Below are positions 9,217 to 20,289 of a DNA stretch of 64,000 bases, one piece after another. The position numbers and the translations under genes are program-made. Position 1 is the first letter of the stretch, and each line of letters starts with the position of its first letter. The stretch comes from Lepas anatifera (lineage: Eukaryota > Arthropoda > Thecostraca > Lepadidae). Under the pieces are notes generated by a model. That model made no database searches and was not told the DNA's origin. It saw only the letters and a program-made list of their open reading frames with translations. Location of the stretch: the NCBI GenBank assembly GCA_034440635.1, contig JAOTON010001911.1:1796001-1860000 (forward strand), in the 5' to 3' direction.

Positions 9217-10992
9217 TGTAGACATTTTCTCATTATTACGTAGATCAATATATTCTATTGTTTTTAACTGGTGCTTTCTGCAAATCCAAAAACAGTTTTA
9301 AAACCATCATGGTTCCGTTGCAACGAATGGGTTTGGCTTCACGTAAATTGGATCTAGTTGAGCTGGTGCGAAACCGTGCTGTTCGATTTGATACCATTGA
9401 CAGCCACTGTAGATTAGTCCGATACCCGATCGGAACTTCCGCCACTCCTGCGCCTTAACTCCTGATATTGAAATCATTGTTGTCCGAAAGTAGTAGCGTT
9501 ACGACTCCGAGATTTCAGCCAGGGATTTTGCCAGATCCCTTTCCGCGTGGCAGCGCTGTTCAGCATCGAAGGATTCGGCAGACAACCTAGTTGAAAGTCG
9601 TGGCGTGGACAGGGATTTTGTTTTTTTTCTGTCGCTTGCAGCGATGCTCATTGGTGGTCATCGGTCAACGTAGTGGCCCATGAAGCTACTGCAAACGGCC
9701 TACACTTCTGGGCCATAGCGTAACGGCCGTTTGAAATATATGCCTGAGACTACAATTGAGGATCTGGTACGGCTTTTCTTAGCTGCCATAATCAAGTAGG
9801 GGAGACTAGGGCAAAGCGGCCACCCTAGTGATATTTGCTCAATTTTGAAGAACTTGTAATCCCGATTTCTTGTATTAGGTGCCATGGTTTGTCCCATGTT
9901 CAATTCTGAAGGCAATAGAGGAGACAAAAAGGCAAAAAAAGACATCTGCACAGGAAACCAAAAAAGTAAACCAAAGTTATTTTGACCACTTTGCCCCAAG
10001 CACGGCGCAAAGTGGACGGGCTTATTTTGCCTCGATTCTTTGTTTGCAAGATATTTGGCTTGTATACTTTTATTTTGATATAATTTAAATCTATAATTGT
10101 ACATAAATGCTTAGATCCACTTATTCAATATGATAGCTTCTGCGGAGGGACAATATTGCTATCCCCTCCCCGCTACTCAGTTTCCAAACGCCCTAACATT
10201 AAATGCTGCTACCTGAGGGTAAAAATGTTTTGCGACAGGCCTCTGTGGTATGCTGCTGAGCCCAACAAGGACGGCTAAGTAGCTTCCAGCACCAGAAGAC
10301 CGACGATTTTAATAGACAAAGTTGAATGTCACAATAGTCGTGAGCTGAATAGGAACGCATGCGTCGATCTTATTCGGGTGGAAATATTGTGGTTTGCGTA
10401 GAGGTTTTAAGCGATGGAATAGAGAATTTTGTGGTTGTCAAAAGATTGCTGTCGTTTGCTTTTGCTATCAGTCGTATAAGGCAGAAGTCAAATGCTGGCT
10501 GCCACGTCTGCAAGTAAAGTAATGTCAATTGCTGTGTAAAATTTTGGTCCGGTTTATCAAACCCACAAAAAAGCGAACGAAACACGCATACATTTGTGTT
10601 CACGACGATCGCTAAGGCTTCCTCACCATTCACGAACCAAGGTGCTCACTACTGCCACGTGCCACACACGAAAACGATATCCTCTGCAACAACCCCCCCC
10701 TCTGACATGTATCTTGGACCCACTTAGGATATATTGCGCAGCATGACTAGCCATCACGTTTTTTTATTTAGCGTAAGTCTCTGTACAATAGACACTTCTC
10801 ATTTCCATTGTCATCAGTTTGGAAGAACTGGCGTCTCGGCTCGCCTCTCTGGCTCGGACCAGCCCTCGCACCGCTGGTTTCCATTCTTGGTTTTTTACTC
10901 CTTGTCCTTTGCATCAACCCCTTGCTGGTCCTCAGGGTGCCTGCTTTCTCCACCTGTGGTTGTTTCACCCTCTGGGACTTTCTCCGCTTATG
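9217..10992. other. Unclassified region with GGGCAAAGTGGAC-type repeat remnant
   Basis: At 9798-10030 the motif family GGGCAAAG(T/C)GG(A/C)C appears in both orientations (GGGGAGACTAGGGCAAAGCG at about 9798; CCACTTTGCCCC near 9987; CAAAGTGGACGGG near 10009). It recurs at 14580-14615 and 14950-14990, suggesting a dispersed repeat. A basic minus-strand open frame at 10768-10995 (RRKSQRVKQ, RSKKPRME) has no family I recognise. Otherwise nothing. Confidence 0.4.
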
Positions 10993-11004
10993 CACCAGCG
11001 TTTC

Positions 11005-11420
11005 AACTAGGTTAGGGCCCTAGCTCAATTTAAGGGCGCCCAAAGGTCGGTGTATATCGGGTCTCAGAACATCTCCAGGGGCCCTTTTAAGCTCATGGTC
11101 CCCAACTCAGCTCAGGGGCCCTATAACTGTGCAGGGGGCCCCAGAACAGCCCAGGGGCTGCCCAGTTCAGCACAGGAAGTTCAAGATTAGCTTAGGGCCC
11201 AGCTTAGCTCAGGGGACCAGGTCGGCTGTTAAAGGGTCAGAACAGCTCAAAGGGCCCATTCAAGCTCAAAGCATTCAGCTCAATGACTCTTTTAGAATTT
11301 CAGGGAGCGCCCAGACCACTTCAGGAGCCCCCCATCTCAGCACAGGGGTCCCAGCTACATGAACTCAGATGACCAGATTAGCTTAGAGGCCTGGATCAGC
11401 TCAGGGGCCCCAGGTCGGCT
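11005..11420. repeat. Degenerate AGCTCAGGGGCCC array, left half
   Basis: Irregular tandem units of roughly 20-45 bp built on (C)AGCTCAGGGGCCC(C), with many variants such as AGCTCAAAGGGCCC and AGCTTAGGGCCC. Open frames across it are by-products of the repeats. Confidence 0.75.
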
Positions 11421-11424
11421 TATA

Positions 11425-13196
11425 CACTGTAAAAATTGAGCACCACCATCTGCTAAATGCGTGCTATAGCATTCACTTAGCAGCATAAATGGGAGCTAAA
11501 GAGCCAGATGGTGCTTGAATGCAGCATCCGCGGCATTATTTTTACAAATTAGCTTCTCTGATTTAATTATGTGCTAGCGTGTTGCATAGGCGGATCCAGC
11601 ATTGCCGATCGGAGGGGGCACCTTCCCGGGGGGCGCCATCCGGACCAGGGGGCGCCACTTATGACCGGCAAAATCTATCAGGTGGGCACCAAATCCTATC
11701 GGTGGGCGCCGACTTTCGTATCCTGGGGGGTGGGAAACGACATTTCAGGGGGCGCCATCGACCTTTCAGGGGGCGCCGAGGGTCGATCGGGGGGCACGTG
11801 CCCCCCTGGATCCGCCTATGGCGTGTTGCTGTTTTTCAGCACCTGGTCACCCACAAGGTATGTTTTTCTAGCATCTTTCTGATTCCCCTGAGAAAAAAAC
11901 ACGCGCAAGCGAGTGCGCGCGCTGCATTTCCGGCTTGAATAGTCTTAAAGTGGCTCTTAAAGTCTTAAAGTCTGAGCATCTTAAACGATCTTGGCGGGAA
12001 CTTTTAGCACTAATTGGTGCTTAATTTACCACGCGCCGCGTCCTCGCGGTCAGTATAGTCATTGCGCGCATGGGTGAAAGCCTACAAAGACCAGAGACTG
12101 GGGGTAAGTGGACATACTGGATATACATTTATCGAGTTTGATCGCAGATATGAACACAGGTTAATTTTGTCTCGATGTCTGAAATAGCACATCTGAAATA
12201 ACATATCATTTCACGGGGATTTTGGGAAGGAGCGGAGGGGGTCCAGTGTTAGTCTTAAATGTGATGGTAGAAAATATATACAAATAATAGTTATGAGGAC
12301 TGGGACCCTATTTATGCGATAGATTTTGTGATGGGCCACGAGCTTCCTGCTTTATTCATGGTGGGTCTGTGTTGGAGAATTTTCATTGACTCGCTGATTT
12401 TGACGTCGGGGCTGTCGCGTAAGTTGCTGAGGAGGCAGATAATTATCTTTTCTATCAAAATCATCATGTCAACCTTGCCAGTGCTACTCCGCCATTTAAG
12501 TACGTTTTCTAGGGTAGGTACCTTAAATAATATCCCGTATTTTATCCATCAGCCTTTTCATCCTGCGCATAATCCACGCTATTATTTTGTTTGCGAATTG
12601 CTTTTACAAACACACAGAACAAACCTGGGCTAAAGCGGGGGGGGCTGATATTGGCAAAGGCGTTAGATGTTGACCCGTGGGATGACCTAATGCAGGTGCG
12701 TCGCCACCGGTAAAAAAGAGCGGGCCAGCCAATTTTTAACTTGATGCTGACAACAAATGAATATAAATTTCGTGCTTAAAATGGATGCATTCCATCTTAA
12801 AGGCTCATTTTAGCATATCTGGAATTTTTTGGTGCGCGACGGTGCTGCTGAGATGGTTCAATTCATCACTTTCCGCCTCAGAAGAGCTATTTTTAAGCTA
12901 AAAATATGGGTGCTATTCAGACTTTTCTAGGCAGCTAAAAAACTAGCTTGGTGCTAGTTTTTTACAGCTCCCTCTCGCTGCTAATTGGACTAGCATCCTA
13001 GAGCTGCTAAAATTTTAGCACTTCAGGTGCTAAATTCGTAATATTAGCACCATGTTAACGGAAAGCAGAGTGGTGCTAAATCAATAAATTAGCACCCAAA
13101 AATTAGCACCACTAAATTTGCTTATAGCTAGCAGCAAAATCGGTAGTTTTTTGCTGTCTGATTAGCACCTTCTGGATGCTCAACTTTTTTACAGTG
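11425..13196. mobile_element. 1.77-kb CACTG-terminus DNA transposon, non-autonomous
   Basis: TIRs CACTGTAAAAATTGAGCA on the left and the complement of CACTGTAAAAAAGTTGAGCA on the right, with TATA on both outer sides (11421-11424 and 13197-13200), inserted in the AGCTCAGGGGCCC array. The interior is rich in TTAGCACC / GGTGCTAA words (for example 13020-13110), so the subterminal regions partly repeat the TIR theme. No transposase frame was seen. The TSD could be TATA or just TA; the superfamily is unassigned because CACTG termini occur in several groups. It contains a nested hAT MITE at 11585-11820. Confidence 0.72.
11585..11820. mobile_element. 236-bp hAT MITE, CATAGGCGGATCCAG family, intact
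   Basis: Perfect 15-bp TIRs CATAGGCGGATCCAG at both ends and a perfect 8-bp TSD GCGTGTTG (11577-11584 and 11821-11828). The interior repeats GGGGGCGCC-type blocks four to five times. An 8-bp TSD is the hallmark of the hAT superfamily. Related copies lie at 24079-24291 and about 52904-53072. Confidence 0.92.
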
Positions 13197-13200
13197 TATA

Positions 13201-13640
13201 GGCTCAAACAACAGCTCAGGAGGGTCGATTCAAGCTCATGGCCCCCAGCTCAGGGGCCCTATTACTGTGCAGAGGGTCCAGACCAGCTAAGCCCGCCCCC
13301 AGTTCAGCACAGGGGCCTAGATTAGCTCAGGGATCAGATTAGCCTTGAGGGAACACCTCAGCTCAGAGGCCCCAATGTCAGCTGATATAGAGTCTTTGAC
13401 CAGCTCAAGGGCCCATTCAAGTTCACAGCTCTCAGCTCAGCTTAGATACCCTAGAACGATTTAGAGGTCTCAAACTTGCTCTGGGGCCCTCAGTTCAGCT
13501 TAAGAGGCCCAAGATTAGCAGATAGGGCATCAGAGGTCAGTTCAGCGGCCCGTCGAAATTTACTCATAGGACCTTAAATCAGCTCAGGCGCCCAGGTCAG
13601 CTTAAGAAGTTACCCAGACAAGCTTTCAGGCCCGTTTGAG
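13201..13640. repeat. Degenerate AGCTCAGGGGCCC array, right half
   Basis: Continuation of the 11005-11420 array beyond the CACTG element, with the same AGCTCAGG / GGCCC words. The two halves were one array before that insertion. Confidence 0.72.
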
Positions 13641-13751
13641 TTTCTTTTTTCAATTACATTTTTTGAAATTTTGCATCCGTTGCAGGAGCCCACCACAGAA
13701 AAGTGGGGGGCTAGTGGCCCTCCTGCCCCCGCCCCTATTTCTACGCCTATG

Positions 13752-16700
13752 CGCTATGGTCACAATCTACAGGGTGTTTCAGAAAGAATGATATTTTTAA
13801 ATGTTCAGTAAAGTACTAAAAATCCTTCAAATCCGTTCACAAAACACTCATTTTAATTGTAAATTGTAGGACATTTTTATGTAAATATGTTTCATTTGCA
13901 TCACATGTCTTTTCTCGTCTTAAATGTACTCGGAAATGGTGCAGAAACATAATATATGCCCCTTATATTTGAGAAAACTGAACTTGCAGCACTCTAAAGG
14001 CTTTAGACACACAAATGGCACGTGGCATGCACATCAAAGCAAAGTCTCCGTATATTACAAGTTAAAGTTTTTGGCTCAGCTCCGTATGGCTCATTGGTTT
14101 ACCTTCCATATGAATGACTGGATGCGGCGGACACAGCGCAAAAGACCCCACTGTTCACCGCAGAACAAGGGACATGGACCAATTGGGGTTGCTTGCTTGG
14201 ACCCGAGCTTTCCTAAACTTGGAGATGTTTTTTGAATTTATTTCAGAGGCAATGTGCATGTGGACTGAGACGTACCATAGTGACGATATCATGTTTGCAG
14301 TGCCATTGGCGTGATACTTGTCGTGATACGCACGTGATTTCTACGAACATTTTCGATGAAGGCAAGATAGACAGTGTTTTTAAGTCATTTTGAAGACTAC
14401 TTTTACTAGCAAAAATATCCAAACAGCTATCAAAATACGAATAATCGTAAATGTCCCAAAATCATCTTTCGATTGATATGTAAATCATACCACAGAACCT
14501 ATTTTAACGCATTTGATCAATTAAAATTATTCTTTTGAAAACCTGTATTATTTCTCTGCACTACGTCCCTTTTTCCATTCATGGGGCAAAGTGGACGGAT
14601 TCCACTTTGCCCCGGTTCATCGTGCCCCATGCAACACAGTCTAAGAGAATAGGAGACCAGTCATCACAAGAGTGAAAAATAGAGGACAGGTTTTCCTAAA
14701 CAATCAAGGGCCCCCTACTGATTTCTGGCAGTCCAATAAAACAAAGTCCGTGCTGCTCGGATGGGGTTTTGAAGACCACATAATGTAGCGCAAAAGCCAG
14801 CTAGCAGCCTAAAACCCTACCTTTCCCCACCGCGCTGGAAGCGAAATGAGGAGACAGCTGACGAAGATGCGCGAGATGCGTTGCTAATTAACGCTTAGTG
14901 TGACACATTTCCGGCAGATTGCAGCACTTCGCAGAGAGTTAGTCAACCTTTTCCGCTTTGCCTCGCTGTCCGCTTTGCCCTGGCCGTTGAACACATTCAG
15001 TCGAGGTGTCGCAAAAATCTGCCCCCGTAATGGTGTTGTTTTGTTGTAGGTTGTCCAAAATACCGATCTTTGGTTAATATTAGGCTGGTATCCAAACAAG
15101 ATGAATGTCACAATCCATCACTAGCTTTAGTGAAGATAGTACTATCTTAAACACCACGTGCACACCCAAATGGATCTTCTGCTCGGCATATCTTCTCCTG
15201 GTAGCCATCTACGAGAAACTCTCCCAAAATGTAGCGGCGGCATTCATGACAGGGAGCCTTCGGAGTCTCAAAAACAGAACCACGTCCCCTATCATCATCA
15301 CCTGTGATTTCTGTTTTTTTCCCTGTTTTTTGCCCTTTTTTGCTCTATCGACAACCCACAATATGGTATTTTCTACCAGAAATGGTGCTCAATTATCGAT
15401 TTTAATGTTTATTTTGTTTCTGAAGGGCTCTTTCTCATGTTACTCCTTATTGATAGATTGTGTTCTGCTTACTTTTCGCTGTTCTCTTTTCTCGCCCCTG
15501 TTTCATGTATCTCCAGGCATTATTGAAAAAATAGATAATGATGATAATGAAGATATTCAGAAATCCTTGTGTATTGTACAGGCACCCATGACACAGAATT
15601 TACCTGGGCGTTTGAGCTCAATGGTTCGCTGAATATAACTGTGTACCCTGGTGCACTCGGTGTCAAAACAGCTTAATCTACATTCATATATTCCAGAAGT
15701 TAGCCCATCTCCATTTAATCAAAGTATCACTCAAAATTTGTGGTGAAAAACAAGCGTCGTGACCGAATGCTGCACTCCTGCCGCTGCTCCCTGCTCTCCT
15801 CATTATTTCTCACCGACGGGAACAACCACGAGACTGGGTCATATTTATAGGAGGATATTACAGACACTGGTGCAATCCACTCAGTGCAGAAGCTCCCAGC
15901 TATTGGTATGTGGACGCACACTATGTATATATGCAATGTTTATCGGAGATTATTACAGACACTGTTACAGGTACATAAATCAGTGCAAATCATTTCAGAT
16001 ATTGTCACGTTGACGCACGCCCATTTTTATTCATTTATCAAACTTGATCGCTAATAAAGCCATCCCTACCTACAGGAAAGATCAGACGCTAAAAATATAC
16101 ACAATGCGACTCAACTAATTCAAATAATGTGTACCGTACATCGAGACAATATCATGAATAATCTTGCGATAAAACAACTACAAAAAACAGAGGGGCTTTA
16201 ATAGGCTTCCTGTTGGGGGGATTTTGGCTTACAACCACTACTATCCACTGTCCAGTGTGCATTTAGGCTCCATGCATTACGGTGATTTTATTTTTGAGTG
16301 GACAATAAATAGGCCGTTTCATGTTTTCATTGACGTCAACAGTTTTTTCCAGTATTTGTGATGTTTTCAATCTTCCGATTGAAAGAAGACGTTTTCGTCG
16401 ACGGCACACATATTTCACAGTCACGTGAACAAAAGAAACGGGACTGTCCGGACTCTGACACCGGTAGGTCGAGACTGGGCAGGTTGAGCGCAGTTGATGC
16501 CCTGAGGCACAGAGCGGGTCAGCTGAGGGCTGGCGGGCTCGGAACAGGAGGAGCCGAGCCCGGTGAAACTGGACAGTATTTGGTTCAAAAGAAACCGATT
16601 GACACAAGTTTCATTACAATTGACCCCAGAGGCGCCTGGTGCTAGGGCCGTGACGGCGGACGAAGAAGAATGACAATCAGCAATATACAAAATCATTAAA

Positions 16701-16772
16701 TGCACTAACAGGATATCTTGAAGCTCAGGAATATCGGATGTAAACTTTGCTTAGCAGCATTACTGCTTATTA
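13752..16772. other. Unclassified 3-kb region with repeat traces
   Basis: At 13769 the sequence ACAGGGTGTTTCAGAAAGAA resembles termini common in Tc1/mariner-type elements, but no partner was found. At 14580-14615 GGGGCAAAGTGGACGG and TCCACTTTGCCCC form an inverted pair. A CRE-like TGACGTCA lies near 16331. The open frames at 13924-14235, 15105-15632 and 16263-16607 show no domains and have the look of chance frames. Confidence 0.4.
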
Positions 16773-17308
16773 CAGGTGCACCGCCACGATTTTTCTTCCA
16801 TGAATTGCAAGATTGAAAAGACTTCCTACCTCTGATGCTGTGGGGACATCCTAGTTTTTGGGGTCCTCGATTTTGTAGGTTATTTAGGGGCTTTATTTAT
16901 AAGCAAGGTCCTAAATAAGCCACCATGTCGGCCGTTTCAAAGTCCACTTTATATGTTAAGTGGCGTCGATTTAGACCATTTAATGTACTCCTTTATAAGT
17001 AAGGGTCCTCCAGGATGGGCCGTTTAGAGGACTTGCTTTATAAGTAGAGGGACCGATTATGTGGTCAATTTAGGGGGCCTCCTATTTAAGTAAAGGGTTC
17101 TCCTTGATAGGCCGTGATGGGCCTTCTTTATAGCTAAAAGGGTCGCCTTTATAGCCAATGGGCCTCTTTTATACACTGGGAGGCTAGTCTCTTCGAAGCT
17201 CAAGGGGCTTTTCCAAACTCTAAGTATGGCAGGGGCCTCCTGAGTCAGGAGCGCGGGGGGCCTCCAAAAATCCATAGAAGTAATGACCCCATGGTGGCGA
17301 CGCCCCTG
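16773..17308. mobile_element. 536-bp hAT-like element carrying a tandem array
   Basis: The left end CAGGTGCACCGCCACGATTT matches the complement of the right end (CAGGGGCGTCGCCACCATGG) with similar spacing inward. Flanks GCTTATTA (16765-16772) and GCTCATTA (17309-17316) are an 8-bp TSD with one mismatch. Inside, 16850-17190 is a degenerate array of about 40-bp units around GGGCC-TTTATAAGTA-GGG. No coding capacity. This is a miniature of the array-bearing elements further along the window. Confidence 0.75.
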
Positions 17309-17629
17309 GCTCATTACATGATTGAGCATAATGTTTTTTGTTATATTGGGCTACGGTGGATAATAAGGGTAACAGCAGGTAAGATTGCGGTGTCTGCAGG
17401 AGTACACAGCGGTTCTTTTGTGGCTTAGCATCTAGCCAGGAGAGCCTTTTGCTGACAAAACAAAGCTGCCGTCGATTGGCGCCTACCCCACGAAAGGTAC
17501 GAAGATCTGTCTGGTTTCACGGCTTTTAACGACATTGAACAGCTTTTATCATGTATTTATGTCCATGTGCCAGAAAAATTGGTGAAGGTGCACACTTGTG
17601 TGTATACATTTTGACACCTGAAAAGGCAA
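17309..17629. other. Unclassified spacer
   Basis: No features seen; the first part of the downstream LINE frame (17551-17629) is not clearly LINE-like. Confidence 0.4.
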
Positions 17630-17838
17630 TGCTACCACCAAGGGGAAGTGTCTCCGCAAGGGTGACTAGAAACTCGAACACTCAGCTCCAACTGCCTCAA
17701 TGTCGACTGGAGAGTACGAAGCGTGCCTTTCCGTACAGGGCTATTGCCCACTGGAACACGCTTCCCAGGGACGTCACTCGGATCCAAAAGCTGAATACAA
17801 TAAAGAAGTATTGCCACAGAAAATTGGAAGATGAATAA
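17630..17838 (+). pseudogene. Non-LTR retrotransposon (LINE) reverse transcriptase C-terminal tail
   Basis: The frame ending at TAA 17836-17838 carries RNSNTQLQLPQCRLESTKR and then FPYRAIAHWNTLPRDV (about 17728-17775). This is the familiar end of many LINE ORF2 proteins, where a basic, Ser/Arg-rich stretch precedes F-x-x-R-x-x-x-x-W-N-x-L-P. The RT and endonuclease domains are absent, so it is a 5'-truncated copy, as LINE insertions usually are. About 100 bp of 3' UTR-like sequence follows; no poly(A) tail or TSD was identified. Confidence 0.8.
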
Positions 17839-19290
17839 TAACTTGGATGTATGCTTAGTTACAGCGTTTATGTCATGTGTGCTGCTTATCACCTGTGTGT
17901 CAAAGGCGCTACGACACCTGATGTACGAATGTGTGGTATCTGTGAATACCTATATATAACGATGGAATTTGTAACGATACCTGAAAAACCAAATAATTTG
18001 ATGGGACTCGAGCTATGAATACAGAATACAGAAAACAGTGTAAAGCGTATATATTTGTAAAGATGTGACGCTCCGTGAACCATGTGCCAGCTCTAATGAC
18101 AGCCTAAGTAAACACACAATTTGTGGGTTTTGCACTCTTTCGGCTATAAATTGAAACGGGAGGGTGATAAGTCATGACGAAAACGGTGGAACTGTCACAG
18201 CCATTGGAGACCTTTTGCATTTGTGCTTAGTCATAACCACCAAAGACCACAAAACCTGAAAAATCGAAACATAGAAAACAGCCATTTCAAGGTGCTTATT
18301 TCATCTTCAATTTGAGACCTTTGTACATTTATTTTCGGTGCCTCATTTTCTAGAATGGCTAATTTTTGGAGATATCGATGCAACGTGCAGGTTTTTTCAC
18401 CCACCTGCTTCAAGAGTTGCCCAAGATAATTTCCGACGATTGCTTCTTAAACCAGTCTCCTGGTCTCCTGGTCGTGGTGTACCATTCTCAATGTTTATTC
18501 TACCTTATTAGAACCAAGTTAAGGCATAGAGAAAATAAGTGAAATATAGAGCCAGCTGCATTGAGAAACTACAACGTTTTGCTGGGAAGTGCTGTCGCGG
18601 TAACAACAGCTTCAGTTCGAAGTATTTATTATCTTAGACAGAGCTTCTTCCCATTATAGCGGACTTCACTGGCAAGTCTTTCCCCTGACCTCAAGACGTC
18701 AGTCAAGCTACACATTGTGGCTCCACTTGCTGTTCAACTTCTTTTCTACCACTCTGATACCACTTGCTGTTCTGAAACTGTCAAGAAAAGCGATCCTGTG
18801 CAAAAACCACCGAGCCGCTTTGCACCGTCCAGTGGTGTATTGAGTGTTGGCTCCTCAACTTTGACGGGCCATTCTCCCCGCCTTGGCGGACGTCGAGAGC
18901 TGAGCAAGAACTGTCCTTCGAGCGACCTTGGCTTCGCAATAAGTCCTTCGACAACGCAATAACTTGACAGTTTTTGCCGGATCGTCCGATCGTCCTGGTA
19001 TAAGCGGTATAAGCGATCCATCAGTCAAGGACCCGTGGCGATTGAAGCGGAGCAGATATCTGATTTTCTGCACGGCAAAAAGATGTCAGCGCCCTTTGAG
19101 TGCTAGGCCGACGCCATGTTTTGGCCCCAGCTGGTTGCTACTCCAAGCACCTCAGTGGTGCTTTTTAGCACGTTGGCCAACAAAAGACATCCTGTCTATC
19201 ATAATTGGTGCTCCGAATCCGCAGTTCTTAGGTAGAAATTGGGTTTTAGCACAAAGGTCGTCTTAGGTCGTCCCTTTGCGTGCGACATCA

Positions 19291-19294
<4 letters not shown>
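17839..19294. other. Unclassified sequence
   Basis: No supported gene. Overlapping short frames on both strands at 18717-19266 (Arg/Ser/Pro-rich) have no recognisable family. Confidence 0.4.

Positions 19295-19368
<74 letters not shown>
19295..19368. repeat. (CT)n microsatellite
   Basis: Uninterrupted CT repeat of 74 bp, followed by three GTACTTG-type units (19371-19391). Confidence 0.95.
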
Positions 19369-19369
<1 letters not shown>

Positions 19370-20072
19370 GGTACTTGGTACTTGGTACTTAGGCAAGAAC
19401 CAACACACTAAGTCGGTAATAAATTTAAATCTAGTATCTTAAGCACTGTTTGAATGCGGCGCTGTGTCTCAGCCCTCTGACGACGAGTCCCAAGCGACAA
19501 TACCACGGAAAGAGATAAAATTTATCATACATTTTTTATTTGTTAATTAATTCATGTAATTTTTTTAATTAATTGCTAATTGATTTAATTTGTTAGTCAT
19601 CTAACGTCACCAGAACTTCCACCTTAAGTGTGATTACCGGCAAAAAAGAAGGGGTGAGGTAACTTACCGCCTCTTGCTGACAAGAAAGACTCACTTCTAA
19701 AATTCAAAACTCGTCAGATTCTGGTTCCTTGCTACCTAGATTTTCCCCAGCGTGACTTAAATTGAGAAATTTTTGACGAAGAGTGAGGGCAGGCTCACTA
19801 AGGCCTCTGTACACCATTATCATCATCATCTTTGGTGTCCTATGGCGCGCCGAACACCCAGATGGTTTTGCGCCCAAACAAAAGTAAAAGGTGAAGCACA
19901 ATTAAAAACGAAGGAAATCCACTCAAATTACGGTGACGTCATGATTTCCTTCGATTTCCGTGAAATCCTAACGACCAAAAAAGTACATTAAGACAGGTGT
20001 GTGTAAAAAGGGTAAAAATGTTTAATCCTGGCACTCACAGTCAAGAGATACAATAAACCTAAACAGCAACGA

Positions 20073-20274
20073 TAATAATAATTTTTAGTGTTTAACGACG
20101 CACCAACTGCTAATGTCTTATGTTGTTGGAGGGGAAATGGGAATGAGCTATGCTTAAGCTAGGCAGGGCACTAATTCTTTCCTCTGGTTGGCCTCGAACC
20201 CACAACACCCTGCACATACAGCATGTCGTAAACCGATCAGAGTGCGTGCGCTAACCGACTACGCCACCCAGACA
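20073..20274 (-). mobile_element. tRNA-derived SINE with target-site duplication
   Basis: On the minus strand it starts GTGTCTGGGTGGCGTAGTCG with an A-box (TAGTCGGTTAGCG), then a perfect B-box GGTTCGAGGCC, and ends in the family 3' domain TTGGTGCGTCGTTAAACACT plus an AT-rich tail (ATTATTATTATC). It is flanked by CCTAAACAGCAA copies (20058-20069 and 20275-20286). Best-preserved member along with 50113-50289. SINEs of this kind are Pol III transcripts moved by a partner LINE, probably through the shared 3' domain. Confidence 0.88.
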
Positions 20275-20289
20275 CCTAAACAGCAATGA

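Larger units (their letters stand above)
10993..13751. mobile_element. hAT-like element carrying GC-rich array (diverged ends)
   Basis: The right end reads ...CTACGCCTATG, whose complement CATAGGCGTAGAAATAGGGG is a terminus-like sequence. The left end CACCAGCGTTTCAACTAGG is a weaker match. Flanks CGCTTATG (10985-10992) and CGCTATGG (13752-13759) are an imperfect 8-bp pair. Inside is a degenerate AGCTCAGGGGCCC array in two halves, split by a CACTG-type element. The array limits are clear; the enclosing element is inferred by analogy with the better-preserved array-bearing elements at 16773, 44454 and 55427. Confidence 0.45.

Noticed and set aside
15105..15632. 175-residue plus-strand frame
   Set aside because: Non-ATG start, hydrophobic low-complexity composition, no domain and AT-rich third positions like the background.
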